The translations under genes and the position numbers were made by a program. This document shows positions 43,013 through 54,052 of a DNA stretch of 64,000 nucleotides, piece after piece; positions within the stretch are counted from its first letter, which is position 1; each line of letters begins with the position of its first letter. Where the stretch lies: contig JAHLEZ010000026.1 in assembly GCA_020726505.1 (NCBI GenBank), positions 733,923 through 797,922 of the forward strand. The letters are read 5' to 3'. Source of the DNA: Leptodontidium sp. MPI-SDFR-AT-0119. Its lineage: Eukaryota; Ascomycota; Leotiomycetes; Helotiales; Leptodontidiaceae. The notes under the pieces were generated by a model that saw only the letters and a list, made by a program, of their open reading frames with translations, did no database searches and was not told where the DNA came from.

Positions 43013-45097
43013 TCAAAAGATTCGAAAAAAAAAAAAATCGAGGGATGAGGGCATATCATCGTCGCCTATATTAGTCGTAACATCATCTTCCCTCTCCACT
43101 CGCAAAGCCTCCTTTTCCTCCTTTAATATATATGTGCCTTGAACTACAATTGTGTCTTCGTCTCCCTCCATATTAACGCCGTCGTCGTCGAGAATAAGAA
43201 TAGGGTTCGTAGAAGAGGAGGAGGCCAAGGTGTAGTCGCTAACGGAGATATTAGGGAGGTCTCTGATCTTCAATTCGTTGTCTTCAGAACCGTCAGGATT
43301 TAACGATAACCCAAGGTTGCGAAAGGTTCGTATGATTGTGTCTCGGTGATCAGTATGTATTCGACGCCAGGCCTCTCCCACCCATTCTGTAAGGAGAATT
43401 CTGCGCTCTTCGACAGTGTAGGCATTATTGTTCCATTTCTCCAGGTTCTAATCGATATAGATCTCTTCTAGTTCCTTGATTATCGCCTTTAAGAGTGAGT
43501 TGATTGCAACATCGAGTACTTAAACGTAGCCAGTACAACCGCCAGGGATGAGAAATAAGGTGACGTTAAGCTTCTTGAATTCAGCTCGAATGGCATCGTT
43601 AAATCTTTCTTCTCGCAACCTCTTCTCCTTCGCTATCACACTTTCGTTCGCAGGAACCTTCTTTCCAGAGTGTTTATGAGGGGCAAAAGCGTCAAGTACG
43701 AGAAGTCGAGGCTCATGGTCTAAAAGAGGATATTCCGAGGCATGTAAGTAATCTAACCGAATCCATTCAAGAAAGTTAGCTAAGTTAGCGTACGCTTTCT
43801 CGTTCCAGATCACCTTCACACCACGATGATATTAAGCCATTTCTAGCTGTCGATTCTTGTTTCCTTTCCCTGGTTTTCCCTTAAACATAAGAAGAGGTTT
43901 ACACCAAAGAACGCCATCTACAAAGACGATAACTTAAAGTGTAGCTTGTCGCTTTTCCCAGCCTCCGCGAGCAGTCCTCATTGTTATAGTCCGAGAGCCT
44001 TTAGAGGCGTACGTACGGCCTTTCTAGAACTCAAAGGCAAGTGGGGTTTAGTCCATATTCGAGATCTCGGAGAGCTTATACCTTCCAACAATAGGTATAG
44101 TTAAAGAGCGAGGTATACCACAGTCAGAATTAAGGTTAACGATAGTATTTCGACGGTTGAATTGAAGCCATTCGATAATAGTAAGGCGTAGCTCTTCGGG
44201 AGCTTTCTGAGCTCGTTTAGTGCCTGCGCGGAAAGAGATATCTTGTCAGTGCTTAAAACCAGTTAACCAACCTACAGACCATCGGAATCCAAGGTACAGA
44301 TTTAAGCCTCCTTCCCTACGAATAACACGATCTAAGTGAAGCTCTCCATAGATCTACTTCGCATTCCGAATGAGCCATTTAGCGAAAATGCTACGACCTT
44401 TTAATCGAGCCTCGTCGAACCTCTCTTTCAGCTTCAATTCCATCTCTAGCTCTTTGACCTTGCCCCATGGCTTGCGAATACGAAATGTGCCCTTCTTTTG
44501 GTGTAAAATCTCACTCTTTTTCTTAATCCAACCTCGGAATGTTAAGCGTGGGATATACAACTTACGAGCGGCGTATCGAATAGTGATTCGCTCGTCGGTG
44601 CCATCCTTTAGTTGTTAATAGGTAGTCTCCCAGTATAAAACAGCAGCTAACTTGTACTCTCGAGAATAGGAGTATCGTCGTCGTGTAACGTAGTCGTCAA
44701 AATCTGTATCTGCAAGGCCATCGAGCTCGTCTTCAACCCCTCCATCGATATCGACAATTGGCCGACTGGCACGCTCTTAATCTCCAGGCTCTCCGATACC
44801 TTCCCTATCATTCAGAATTCGCCATTGAGCCAGCTCTCTCACAGTCTCTTGTTCTCTAACTCCCCCAATATACTTGCGGCCAAGAACACGAGCAGAGCGA
44901 GGTGCTATATCTTTTGCTATACGGCCATGGCGAAGACGAGGCTTAGGAGGTTACAAAAGGCCCTACAAATTCAGGGTAGCTTGCCCCGGTAGTAAAGGAC
45001 TAACAGGGACACGAGGAATTGGCGGCATATTAACGATACCATACAAAAGTGTTGTTTTAGGATCACAGGTTTAGTTAGAAGTGGCAGAGTTAGACAT
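43013..45097 (-). pseudogene. Dead DDE_1-type (pogo/Tigger-like) transposase
   Basis: Minus-strand remains of a pogo/Tigger-class transposase. Pieces in order: MSNSATSN at 45097, REQETVRELAQWRIL, KEWIKKKSEIL-type DNA-binding region (44354-44560: RLTFRGWIKKKSEILHQKKG), then the catalytic core with LLVLDAFAPHKHSG and LFLIPGGCTGYV followed by a TAG and VLDVAINSLLKA, and a C-terminus with LGLSLNPDGSEDNELKI. At least eight stops, mostly TAG from Gln/Trp, indicate RIP. Its 3' end runs into the 5' end of LINE A at about 43000. Clear terminal repeats were not found. It is a different family from the intact pogo-like element at 46784-53583. Confidence 0.75.
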
Positions 45098-45302
45098 CCA
45101 AAAGGTGGTGTTTTGGTGGGGATTCAGGGGGAAATTATGATCTACAGCGCCACTCTTGACCACAGCGCCACGTCCAAAACTATCAAAATACTAAAAAAAA
45201 GATATCCCGCCATGGCGCTGTATGCCAGTCGATACGGTAACTCTCGCTTCATCGGTCACGAAATTGGCCTGCCTCGGTCGTGCAAACAACTCCTCTAACA
45301 CA

Positions 45303-45364
45303 CCCAAAGGCTTAGACTAGTTCTTTAGAATGGGAAATGAAGGTTAGAGATATAGAGGTTTAAA
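45303..45364. repeat. Repeat R55, copy 2 (inverted)
   Basis: Reverse complement of the 27414-27470 sequence with a few mismatches; located between the dead transposase and the hAT end. Confidence 0.7.
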
Positions 45365-45429
45365 AGAATGGGGTTTTAATAGGGCCCGGGGTCTTAGAAG
45401 CAATTAGAGACGCTGTTGAGGCAATTTAA

Positions 45430-45587
45430 TAGGTCAGTTTGTCTCTCCGTTCTTGGCAACGACGTCGTTACGTTCGTTTTGGATTTCCACAACTAACTAT
45501 CGTTGGTTCTTAGGTAGTAAAACGACAGTTAGTTCAAAGGTCTCAAAACGGGGTCGTTTGAACGGCCGTAAACTATTGACTACATTG
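45430..45587 (+). mobile_element. hAT transposon terminus (other end)
   Basis: Ends at 45587 with AAACTATTGACTACATTG, the near-complement of the terminus at 3974. Contains subterminal motifs AACTAACTATCG and CGACAGTTAGTT. The inner boundary is arbitrary and no transposase is seen. Confidence 0.7.
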
Positions 45588-45595
45588 GCTTGAAT
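45588..45595 (+). repeat. 8-bp hAT target site duplication (copy 2)
   Basis: GCTTGAAT, identical to 3975-3982 on the minus strand, and continuous with the downstream APH-like coding sequence. Confidence 0.7.
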
Positions 45596-46488
45596 GAACA
45601 AGAGCTGGAAGGTTTACACCCTCTTGTATTCACGCTGGGTCTAGAGGTAGACTGGTGTCAGCTTCTGACTATGTGTCTCTTCTGTTGAACATTGCGAAAA
45701 ACGCATTTGAGAAGGGCAAAAAGAGTGTTTACAGTGAAGAGGATGGCAATGAAACTCTTTACAATCTCCATCAATTCTCCCAGTTCACGAAAGAGAAGTG
45801 GCTAGATCATACGCTCGATAATGGCCCATTCGTGCTAGCGCATGGTGATTTGGAACCCCACAATATAATGGTTAACGAGGCCATGGACATTGTGGCTCTT
45901 CTTGACTGGGAGTGGAGTCGTGTCGTTCCTCTCCAATTTTTTATGCCCCCAACGTGGTTAACATATCGAGGCACTGATCTCCTGGCCCTTCCCTCGCTAT
46001 ACACACGCTACGTTAGTGAATTAGACAAGTTTCGGCAAGCTGTCAAAGACCAAGAGCTGAAAATGTTCAACGGGAAGTTACTGTTGTCGAACGAATGGAC
46101 GAGAATACATGAGAATGGAGGTATTTTAGTCCAAGCTGCCTTGGATAACTGGACTGAAATGGACTATTTTGTGGCACGATATCTCGATTGGTTCCTTTAT
46201 AAACAGAAGGATCTGGAAGGTCGTATACAAAGGTTTATGGACGAGGACCCAACTCGACGGGCCATCGTGGAGCGGAAGACTCGAGATTTCATGGCATATT
46301 GCGTGGAGCTAAAGTCTCTTGGGATCACAGACGCTGCTGTTCCCACAAGCGATGTGAATATGGAAATGCCTTGCACCTCGAAAAAGATTCTCTCAAGCTT
46401 TACTTTAGGCAGGAGCAGCATTCTACTCGTGGCTGGAGCGTCTTATTTGGTTTGGAAATACGCCCATCGAAACCCCTTCACACGCTAA
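45596..46488 (+). pseudogene. APH-like phosphotransferase, 3' half
   Basis: Catalytic half of the APH-like kinase: FVLAHGDLEPHNIMV (Brenner-type catalytic loop with Asp), VALLDWEWSRVVPLQFF (metal-binding DWE), then a C-terminal helical part. The stretch NEQELEGLHPL right after the target duplication is in a different phase from the long frame (open from about 45598), so there is one shift near 45640. An unusual hydrophobic segment (SSILLVAGASYLVWKYA) near the C-terminus could be a membrane anchor. The missing N-terminal half matches 3983-4690 on the opposite strand. Substrate unknown. Confidence 0.8.
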
Positions 46489-46507
46489 CAATCTCGAACA
46501 ATATCCT

Positions 46508-46783
46508 TCAAAGAATCTCTTCGAACCCTTCCAACTCTTTCATAACCTTCTCGTAATCTTCCTCCAATCGCGCAATCTCAAGTTGATTCAGCTCGAGGGC
46601 ATCTTGATGGCTGAAAACAGGCTTCCCCTTGTTTTTTTCCACGCTTTTCCAATGCTACTCTTGAAGACGATTGGGTAGAATCTTGGGTGGCCTCGTCCAT
46701 AGCATTTAGAAGATCCTGCATAGCATCTTGTTTCGTTTGTAGCTTCTCGGCAATTTCATTCTTCCTCTCTTGAAGACCCTGTA
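46508..46783 (-). pseudogene. Small coiled-coil gene, 3' part
   Basis: Downstream part of a small gene cut by a pogo-like transposon. Reads LQERKNEIAEKLQTKQDAMQ and LLNAMDEATQDS, then after a one-base change in an A run HQDALELNQLEIARLEEDYE ending FEEIL at 46508. Strongly helical, charged, coiled-coil-like; family not recognised. It converges on the APH-like gene 20 bp away. Removing the transposon and one TA copy joins it in frame to 53584-53622. Confidence 0.6.
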
Positions 46784-46875
46784 CTCGTCGGTTTCCTGAC
46801 TTTTTTTGAAATATTACCGACCTGTACCAACAGGTCGGTATCAGCAACTTGGACATATCAGCAACTTGGACACGG
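46784..46875. repeat. Left TIR of the pogo-like element
   Basis: 92 bp. Includes a hairpin (TACCGACCTGT, ACCA, ACAGGTCGGTA) and two direct copies of ATCAGCAACTTGGACA, probable transposase sites. Confidence 0.92.
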
Positions 46876-47033
46876 TAAATACCGTCTTAATCAAGGAATA
46901 ACTTTTTTACTACTAATATAATCAACTTCGGGGATAGACCATTAGATCCAGAATAAAATTCTGCATTAATTATAACTTAGATAACGTCATTTAATTCATG
47001 TTGTGTATTGTAATTAATTAAAGTAAGCAAGAC

Positions 47034-47051
47034 TTTAGGTGCACTCGTTTA
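47034..47051 (+). repeat. LINE B target site duplication, 5' copy
   Basis: TTTAGGTGCACTCGTTTA; matches 50501-50518 with one C/T difference. Lies in noncoding pogo DNA. Confidence 0.9.
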
Positions 47052-47138
47052 GCGAGCAATATCGAGGACTGGCAGGTACTACCGGACCTAGGCTCTGACC
47101 ATTACGGTCTCCTCTTCTCGATTTCTGGCACAAAGACA

Positions 47139-48287
47139 GTGATGGTCGACAACCCGGTTCAACCGACCTGTTTTAATACTCGACTAGCCAACTGGGACCT
47201 CTTTACCACTTCCCTACAATCAAATATATCGGAGAGCACGGCCCTCAATTCAAACGAGTTAAAGAGCCCGGTCCTTAGCTGGGAGGATCAGCTAGGTATC
47301 CTAGAAGGGAACACACCTTTCACAGCTGTATTAGACAAGGCAGCCTCAGAACTCACAGACGCAATAACTAAAGCCGCAAAGGCTAGTATCCTACTCAACA
47401 AGCCAGGAGCGAGGTCTAAGCCATGGTGGAACGAAGACCTCAAAGCGCTTAGAAAATCTATGATGCAAAGGCAAAGAGGCATAGCTAGAGACCTAGAATT
47501 AATACAGCTATACCTCCAAGCTAAGAACACCTACTTCTTAGCGATCAAACGCGCGAAGAGGGACCACTGGAACCAGTTCCTAGAAAAGGAGGACCCAAAG
47601 TCGATCTACAAGGCTATAGCTTATACCTCTGACAAGCGGGTAGAGAGAACACCTCCTATTCAATCTGCGCCTACGCAGCTAGAAGATACATTCCAGGGGA
47701 AATGCTCTGCCTTCCGAAATACACTATTCCCGCCCCCGCCGAACGCCCCCGAGCCGAATTGGGAGGACTTCCAATCTTTAATTAAGTGGGAATGGCCTAA
47801 CCTTACAAGGACAGAACTAAAGAATGTATGCTCGGCCAAAGTCAAAGGGAGAACTCCCAGTCCTAATTTAATTACACAGGAAATCATTCTTCAAGCTTAT
47901 AGAGCAATCCTAGAGGTTTTCTATAGACTATACTCTAGCCTAATTAACATTAGATACCACCCAACGTGCTGGAGACAAGCCACAGGAGCCATTCTAAGGA
48001 AGCAAGAAAAGCCAGATTACACAGCCCCAAAGGCCTACCGAGTCATCTCGCTACTAAACTGCCTCGGCAAAGTAAGCGAAAGAATTCTAGCTCAAAGGCT
48101 TAGCTACTTGGCAGAAACAACTGACCTGCTTCACCCTAGCCAAATCGGAGGCAGACTAAAGAAATCAGCTATAGACGCTGCACTCCTCCTAACAAATGAA
48201 GTAGAAACAAATAGACGGCTAAAGCGGAAGACTACTACTCTATTCCTTGACGTTAAAGGCGCCTTCGATTATGTGGCCAAGAACTAA
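47139..48287 (+). pseudogene. LINE B ORF2 segment: linker and RT N-terminus
   Basis: 382-codon open part of ORF2. It runs from the end of the endonuclease (NPVQPTCFNTRLANWDLF) through the linker (SKPWWNEDLKALRKSMMQRQ) into reverse transcriptase fingers and palm: WRQATGAILRKQEKPDY, YRVISLLNCLGKVSERILAQ, HPSQIGGRLKKSAIDAALLL and FLDVKGAFDYV, the first catalytic Asp box. It stops at a TAA at 48285; SPILFLIYIRELFPRIAAKV and the SYIDDIS box follow in the next open part (48456-48746). The 5' end is lost by truncation. Confidence 0.85.
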
Positions 48288-49994
48288 CTACTCGGGATCC
48301 TTCAGAAGCTCTAATTGCCTAGTAATCTAGTAGCATGGACCTTATTATTCCTTAATAATCGGTCACTCAGACTCTCTTTCGACAGTCAAACAGAAGAATT
48401 CAGTAGAATCGAGACTAAAATACCCTAGGATAGCCTAATTTCACCTATACTATTCTTGATATACATTAGAGAGCTCTTTCCTCGAATTGCCGCGAAGGTA
48501 CTCTCATATATCGACGATATCTCGCTTACCGTAGCGTCTACGAGCCTCAAAAAGAACATCAGGATTCTTCAGAGGGAAGTAGCAAAGATATATGAGCTAG
48601 GCGCTAAGAATACTATTCAGTTCGACTTAGCAAAGACAGAACTTATACACTTTACTACAAGAAGAGAAGCCAAGACAGCCAGCCTCAGACTTCCTAATGG
48701 GGACATTGTAGAACCAAAAGAAGTAGTCAGGTGGCTAGGTATCTAGTTCGACCTAGGCCTTACTTTTAAGCAACATGTGGCAATACGTACGAGCCAGGCC
48801 TGATCGGCATTCTAGAGGATGACACGATTAGTCAATACGGCAAAAGGGCTCTCCCCTTTTGCGGTACGACAGCTATACCTAGCCTGTGTGGTTAGTGTAG
48901 CCGACTACGGCTCCCCGATTTGGTGGAGGGGACAGGCACAGTTTAAGAAACCCCTCTAGGCTTTGCAAAACCTAGCTCTACGAAAAATCCTAGGGGTGTT
49001 TAAGACAGCTCCGATAGTGCCAATGGAGGTCGAGGCAGCGCTACAGCCTCCTTGTGTCCGACTAAACGCCAGTACTCGAAAATACGCCATTCGTGCACTG
49101 AAACTAGCCCCTAAGCACCCGATTAACTAGGAACTCTCAAACCTCCTAACAAGACCCAGTCTCAAGCCAACAATGCAACTCGAACGGATTCGGGCCTCAA
49201 TTCAAGATCTAGTCGACTCAGAGGACCTTGAGCCCCTCCAGCACTTTAAATACCTACCGTGGAATAGAATAACGCCGTATACGGTCGATATTAGCCCGCT
49301 ACTAAAAGAAGTAACTGCTTAAATACACAACTCAAACCTGCACATAGGCGCAGACGAATTCACGATCTATACAGATGCCTCGTCTATACCAGGGGAAGAT
49401 TCAACTGGAGTAGGCGTAGGCCTCGTGGTACTGAACTATAATAGAGGCACCCCTAAAGTAGTCTACAAGAGCATGACTAACTTGGGGGACTCCTAATTAG
49501 TCTATAACGGGGAGCTAAAAGGGACTACCCAAGTAGTTGAGTACGCTAGCAAGGTAGCTAAGCCAGGCCAGTCATACTACATCTACTCAGATAACCAGGC
49601 GGGACTCTACCGTCTCAAAACACCATCAGATAACCCAGGCCAAGCCTGCCAAATCCGGGCTATTCAAGCAGCGCAGCTAGCCAAGAGCAGAGGAGCCTCG
49701 ATATCGATCAACTAGGTCCCCGGCCATACGGAAGTATACGGAAACGAGCTAGCTGACTCGTTAACAAAGCAAGCAACGACGCTAGCCCCAAATACAAATG
49801 AAACCAGCTTTGCAGTCCTCGGCTATAAAGCGAAGCAAGTTAGTACTAGAGAGTGGGAGTCGGCGTTAGACTAGTACGAAAAGACGCCTTACTAAAATAC
49901 AACTGCCTATAGGAAGCAATTCCCTTGGCAGCTACGGTCGAAGATCCACCTACCTCCTGGAACTAGAAGAGAGCTAGCTAGCTCCTTCTTCCAA

Positions 49995-50315
49995 TTGAAG
50001 CTAGGCCATGGGTTTATAAGGTCATACCTATATAGACTAGGCCGTACGGATAGCGACTTGTGTAGGTGTGGTAGGAGAGAGACAACCGCCCATTTACTTT
50101 TGAGCTGCAAAGAGACAGGAATAGCCAAGGCGAGGGCCAAGCTACGGGACGAAATGAAGGGAGCAAGACTGAGTCTACCTCTCCTAATGTATACAAAAAT
50201 TGGGATCGAGAAGACGCTAGATTTTCTCAAAAAGACTAGGGTTTGCACCAGGAAATGGTTCTTAGAGAGAAGGCAGGAAGAAGAGCAGGAGGAGCAAGAG
50301 GAGGAAGAAGCGTAA
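49995..50315 (+). pseudogene. LINE B ORF2 C-terminus
   Basis: Open 3' end of ORF2 with GHGFIRSYLYRLGRTDSDLC and a CCHC-like cluster CRCGRRETTAHLLLSC, normal at the end of Tad-type ORF2, then a Glu/Gln-rich tail (EEEQEEQEEEEA). Ends about 170 bp before the (AAT)n tail. Confidence 0.75.
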
Positions 50316-50500
50316 TACCTTCTACACTTTCCTTTATAATTTTCCTTTGTTATAACTAGGGCGATGCCCTCAATGTCCCCTGGAACAAATTGGTTACCTT
50401 TCTGGTATCTTATATAGAAACGCTGGGGCTCATAGCCCCAGCCGTCCTACTATAGTCTTCGACTTACACAGGACGTTAAAAGGAATAATAATAATAATAA

Positions 50501-50518
50501 TTTAGGTGCACTCGCTTA
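50501..50518 (+). repeat. LINE B target site duplication, 3' copy
   Basis: TTTAGGTGCACTCGCTTA directly after the (AAT)n tail. Confidence 0.9.
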
Positions 50519-50554
50519 TGTAATCCCATATCCAACCACCAACTTTGACACCCC

Positions 50555-53175
50555 TCAATTGTAATCATCGTAATCTACAGGCCCACCACCACTATTATCA
50601 GTTAAATTAACGTCAGAATCGGAATCAGCAGACAAATCTGACTCTACTATACTCTCAATATCACTACTACTCTCTTGCTCTGTGTCGCTAGGGATCTCAA
50701 TCGCCTTTTGTGTTGGTCTCTTGGTGCGAATTGGTCTTTGAGATGCAGCCATAACCATAGGCTCTTGCTGTGTGGCCTCTTTCCCTCTAATTGTGTTTGG
50801 TTTCCGACCCCTAGGCTTCTTCCCAGTACCAATTAAGGCCTGTATCTTCGCAGCTCTGTCGAGTTTATATTGTATTTTAGCCTGAGCTTTCTCCTCCCGG
50901 ATGCGTGTCTTTTCCACTCTTTTTTGAACCTTCGCAATCTCCTTTTCTTCTTTCTTTTGCTGTCGAGCCAAAGCCTTAGCAATCTTCTCTTCTTCTAACT
51001 TCAATACATTTCCAGCAATATTTGCCTCTCTGCGGAGCTTCGTAAGTTTAGACTCCTGGGCAGCTTCGTTCCTCTCGCCGATGATTCGCAACCCTTCCCC
51101 AGAGGAGATTACACGGCCTCCGCCGCGTGATTTGACTCTCTTGGCACTATCTTCGTCATTGAGCACAAGGGATTGGCTGCCCCAGGTAGTACTTGGAACT
51201 GAAGTGAGCTCTTGGCGCGCGGCGTCGGCCAATATCGCATTAACCGTACTACCTTTTCGGAATTTCTTATTAGAGAGTCGCTTTGATGGAGATGATAGTA
51301 TATCTTCGTAGGTTTCTAGAAATTCGGCGTGTGCGTTGATTCCTTTAGCCCCGTATGGTGTATCAAAAAATGGCGTCTTCTTGTACCAACGTGGATCTTC
51401 CGCCGTCTTTCCAAAGCCGTAATCGCCGTAGTCTATTACACCTTTAGGTTGCGAAGGTTGCTCTGGAGTAACTGCCTCCATTGAATCTTGAATATCAAGT
51501 AATTCGTCGATACGAGAGCTTGCTAATGGAGCTATCAAGTCGTCTGTAATATCGATATTTCCGTCACGTGGGAGCTGTGGGAGCTGGATTCCGTCCTCCG
51601 GCTCATCGTCGAAAGCCCCATCATCCCGAATCCTCGGAATATAGTCGTATTCGTCGTCTGACGCGGTTTCGGCCTCCCAAAACCGATTATTAGCTGGTAC
51701 CCAGCGTGATACAGGTTCGTTGGATGCAGGAACATTGATCATATTAGATGGATTATCCAGGGTATAGTTGTACACTCGTCCACCGGTGTCTTTATCGCCC
51801 ATTTGGGTATCCTGGGTAAGCTTAAAAGCTGAAATGATGACATCCGCGTTTAGTGGCCATATGCCAGTACGCCTGAAGGCTGACTGAATTGTCTCTTTCT
51901 TGAAGGTTTTGGCTCTGATTTGGTGAAGGCATTGAAGAAAGGTGTATTTGGTGAAGGTGTTGCAACCGTCTCTAATTCTATCTTCAATTGCTCGTCCATG
52001 CCAATGCTTTTCAGACTGGAAACAAGCAACGTCTAATGGTTGTGTGGCATGCGTCGAGTGAGCAATTAAACAAAAAGGTACGATATTCAGTTGCTCACAC
52101 CTAGAGATAAACTCATACGTCATATGGCTACCATGGCCATCAAATATCAAGAGACGCCATTGACCTTGTTGGCGGCCTCTGGTTTGTTGATCAAAGTGTT
52201 TGAGCCATTCTAATGCAAGCTCATCACTGGAATACCCCTTTTCACTACAAGAGATCTTTGTGCCTGGAGGTAGGTTGTTGTTAAACATCTTCTCTAGGTA
52301 GACAGCCCCCGGCATGATGATGTAGCAATCAATGGCGTAGCCAGCGGCAGAGATACACTCAATGACTGACACAGATTCGCGGTCGACAGGGTCACGGGTG
52401 TAAACCTAAAAACAGTCAATATACACTTAGTCATCGGGATAAGCGCCTTTTAGGTGGAAAAACGTACCTTCCTAATGTTCTTGTGCGTAATAACCGTTGT
52501 ACTACTAATACACCCGACCCGGAAGCCAATTTCGTCCATATTGAAGATATCTTTCCAATGTATTGAGTATTTGGCCATTACTGCAGCTAACTTTTCAAAG
52601 CAACCAGTGAACTCTCCAATCGTCATACAATCTTTACGCTTTTGGTCCATTGGAGTAGTCCGTAAAGCATGATATCGGCCAGCGGCGTCCATTCTTTCAA
52701 CCCATCGTCTGGCCCAACACTGTCCAATTCGCTGGAAAACCTCCATAGAGAGACTTAATATCATAGTTGCGGCCGCAATAATCATATCATATCTCATAGG
52801 AAAGCCCCTTGCGATAGCCATATCAACATACCATATTAAAGAAGCCTCTTGAGCTTCATTCAACTTCTTGTTATGGCCACCATTCTCAGCCAAAGTCTTT
52901 GAACCACCTAAATCTCTCTTCTTATACCGGTGATTTAAAGTAGAGTAGCTAACTCCATTAAACACGCCAGCGGCGATACGTAGACTAGTGATTTCGGTGT
53001 CGTCGGGGTTCTCATATGCCTCCAAAGCAGCTTGAATCTTAGCTTCCTGGCTCATATATGCGGGGGTCTTGTATTTGGGCATCTTCCGTATACGAGCAAT
53101 CCTAGCATCCAAGGGGGTCCTCTTCTTGCCCTTCTTAGACCCTCCACGATTGATTTGAGGCGTAGATTTCGCCAT
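50555..53175 (-). CDS. Pogo-like transposase (CENP-B HTH + DDE_1)
   Basis: Exons 53175-52468 and 52405-50555 joined by a 62-bp intron (GTACGT...TTTTTAG) give about 852 residues with no stop. Exon 1: basic N-terminus, psq-type HTH (SLRIAAGVFNGVSYSTLNHR), CENP-B-like second HTH (MEVFQRIGQCWARRWVERMD), and the first catalytic residue in FNMDEIGFRVG. Exon 2: LLIFDGHGSHMTYEFI and STHATQPLDVACF complete the DDD triad, then SAFRRTGIWPLN. A long charged C-terminal tail has a Lys/Glu coiled coil and an acidic Ser/Asp end. Start chosen at MAKSTPQ (53175); an upstream ATG at 53328 is in frame but adds unlike residues. Intact, and probably able to act on the 92-bp TIRs. Confidence 0.92.
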
Positions 53176-53491
53176 AGTAGGCGTAGTTCGTGGTCCGGAT
53201 TGAAATGTGTATGTATAGGTAAGATAAATCGCGTTTTTACGTGTTAGAGGGGGGATCCAGACGCGATTCGCACCCCTGTCGATGCCCTGCGGGATGTTCC
53301 GAGGCGCCAAGACCTGCAAAATCTTCATCCTAAACTCGTATTCAACTCAAAACAACGCCGTATTAACTAGCCCTAGCCCTAATGCACTGGTTTGGTAATT
53401 ATTCTTTTAGCTACGTCGCATTTTTCTATGAAAGAATCAAGTCAAACGGACTAGAATTGGATTTTTAAAGTAATTAAATAGGCCGAAAAGG

Positions 53492-53583
53492 CCGTGTCCA
53501 AGTTGCTGATATGTCCAAGTTGCTGATACCGACCTGTTGGTACAGGTCGGTAATATTTCAAAAAAAGTCAGGAAACCGACGAG
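53492..53583. repeat. Right TIR of the pogo-like element
   Basis: Inverted copy of 46784-46875 with the same hairpin and the same pair of 16-bp direct repeats. Confidence 0.92.
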
Positions 53584-53622
53584 TAGCTCTTTGATTCGAG
53601 CGTCTGTGATTTTTCCAGCCAT
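53584..53622 (-). pseudogene. Small coiled-coil gene, 5' part
   Basis: Start codon at 53622: MAGKITDARIKEL, then the TA target of the pogo-like element. Continues in frame at 46783 downward (LQERKNEIAEKL). Confidence 0.6.
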
Positions 53623-53639
53623 TTTATATCTATTTCAGT

Positions 53640-54050
53640 TAGTGACTGTGAGGTTTTTCAACTGCTTGGTCTCCGTACCTGTCTGACTGTATAGAAATAA
53701 AACGGGAAGCGGCCGGGACAAAAGGCGTCGAGATACGTTCTGAGTCGAGGGGAGCTCGATAAGTTCAGGAATATATGAGGATGTCTAGCTGCAGAGTGGC
53801 TGTGCAAAGATGACGTGTTTTTCCGCTGGTCCCACCTGTCTCTGCCACGCTAAGTGGCATTGTTGGCAGAAATCACGAGATGAAGCTTTGCCTTAGATGT
53901 ACGCAAACCTTTGGATGAATGAGTTGCTAAAGTGGAATTCTTTTCATTTCCATTCTCTACCTTAATCTAGAAATGGTGCAATCCAACCATCTACCTTCCC
54001 TCTATGTTGCGTACAATAATCCTACTTGCGAGATGATGCGAATGATGCAC
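53640..54050. other. Intergenic, no gene seen
   Basis: Separates the coiled-coil gene start from the 3' end of the DUF3435 gene. Confidence 0.5.
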
Positions 54051-54052
54051 AA

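Larger units (their letters stand above)
47052..50500 (+). mobile_element. LINE B, 5'-truncated, nested in the pogo-like element
   Basis: Same family as LINE A, opposite orientation. Starts inside the endonuclease (ASNIEDWQVLPDLGSDHYG) and ends in (AAT)n at 50486-50500. An 18-bp duplication flanks it. Carries RIP-type stops but fewer than LINE A. The best RT evidence is SYIDDIS (about 48509); RNase H begins IYTDASSIPGEDS (about 49367) with HTEVYGNELADSL further on. Confidence 0.92.
46784..53583 (-). mobile_element. Pogo-like DNA transposon with a nested LINE
   Basis: 6.8-kb element flanked by TA (46782-46783, 53584-53585); about 3.3 kb without the nested LINE B. Terminal inverted repeats of 92 bp (46784-46875 and 53492-53583) look identical by eye and start CTCGTCGGTTTCCTGAC. 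It encodes one intact transposase. The insertion splits a small coiled-coil gene. Confidence 0.93.

Noticed and set aside
45141..45225. TACAGCGCCA...TGGCGCTGTA inverted repeat as TIR of the dead DDE transposon
   Set aside because: No matching sequence at the other end near 43000; a local hairpin only.
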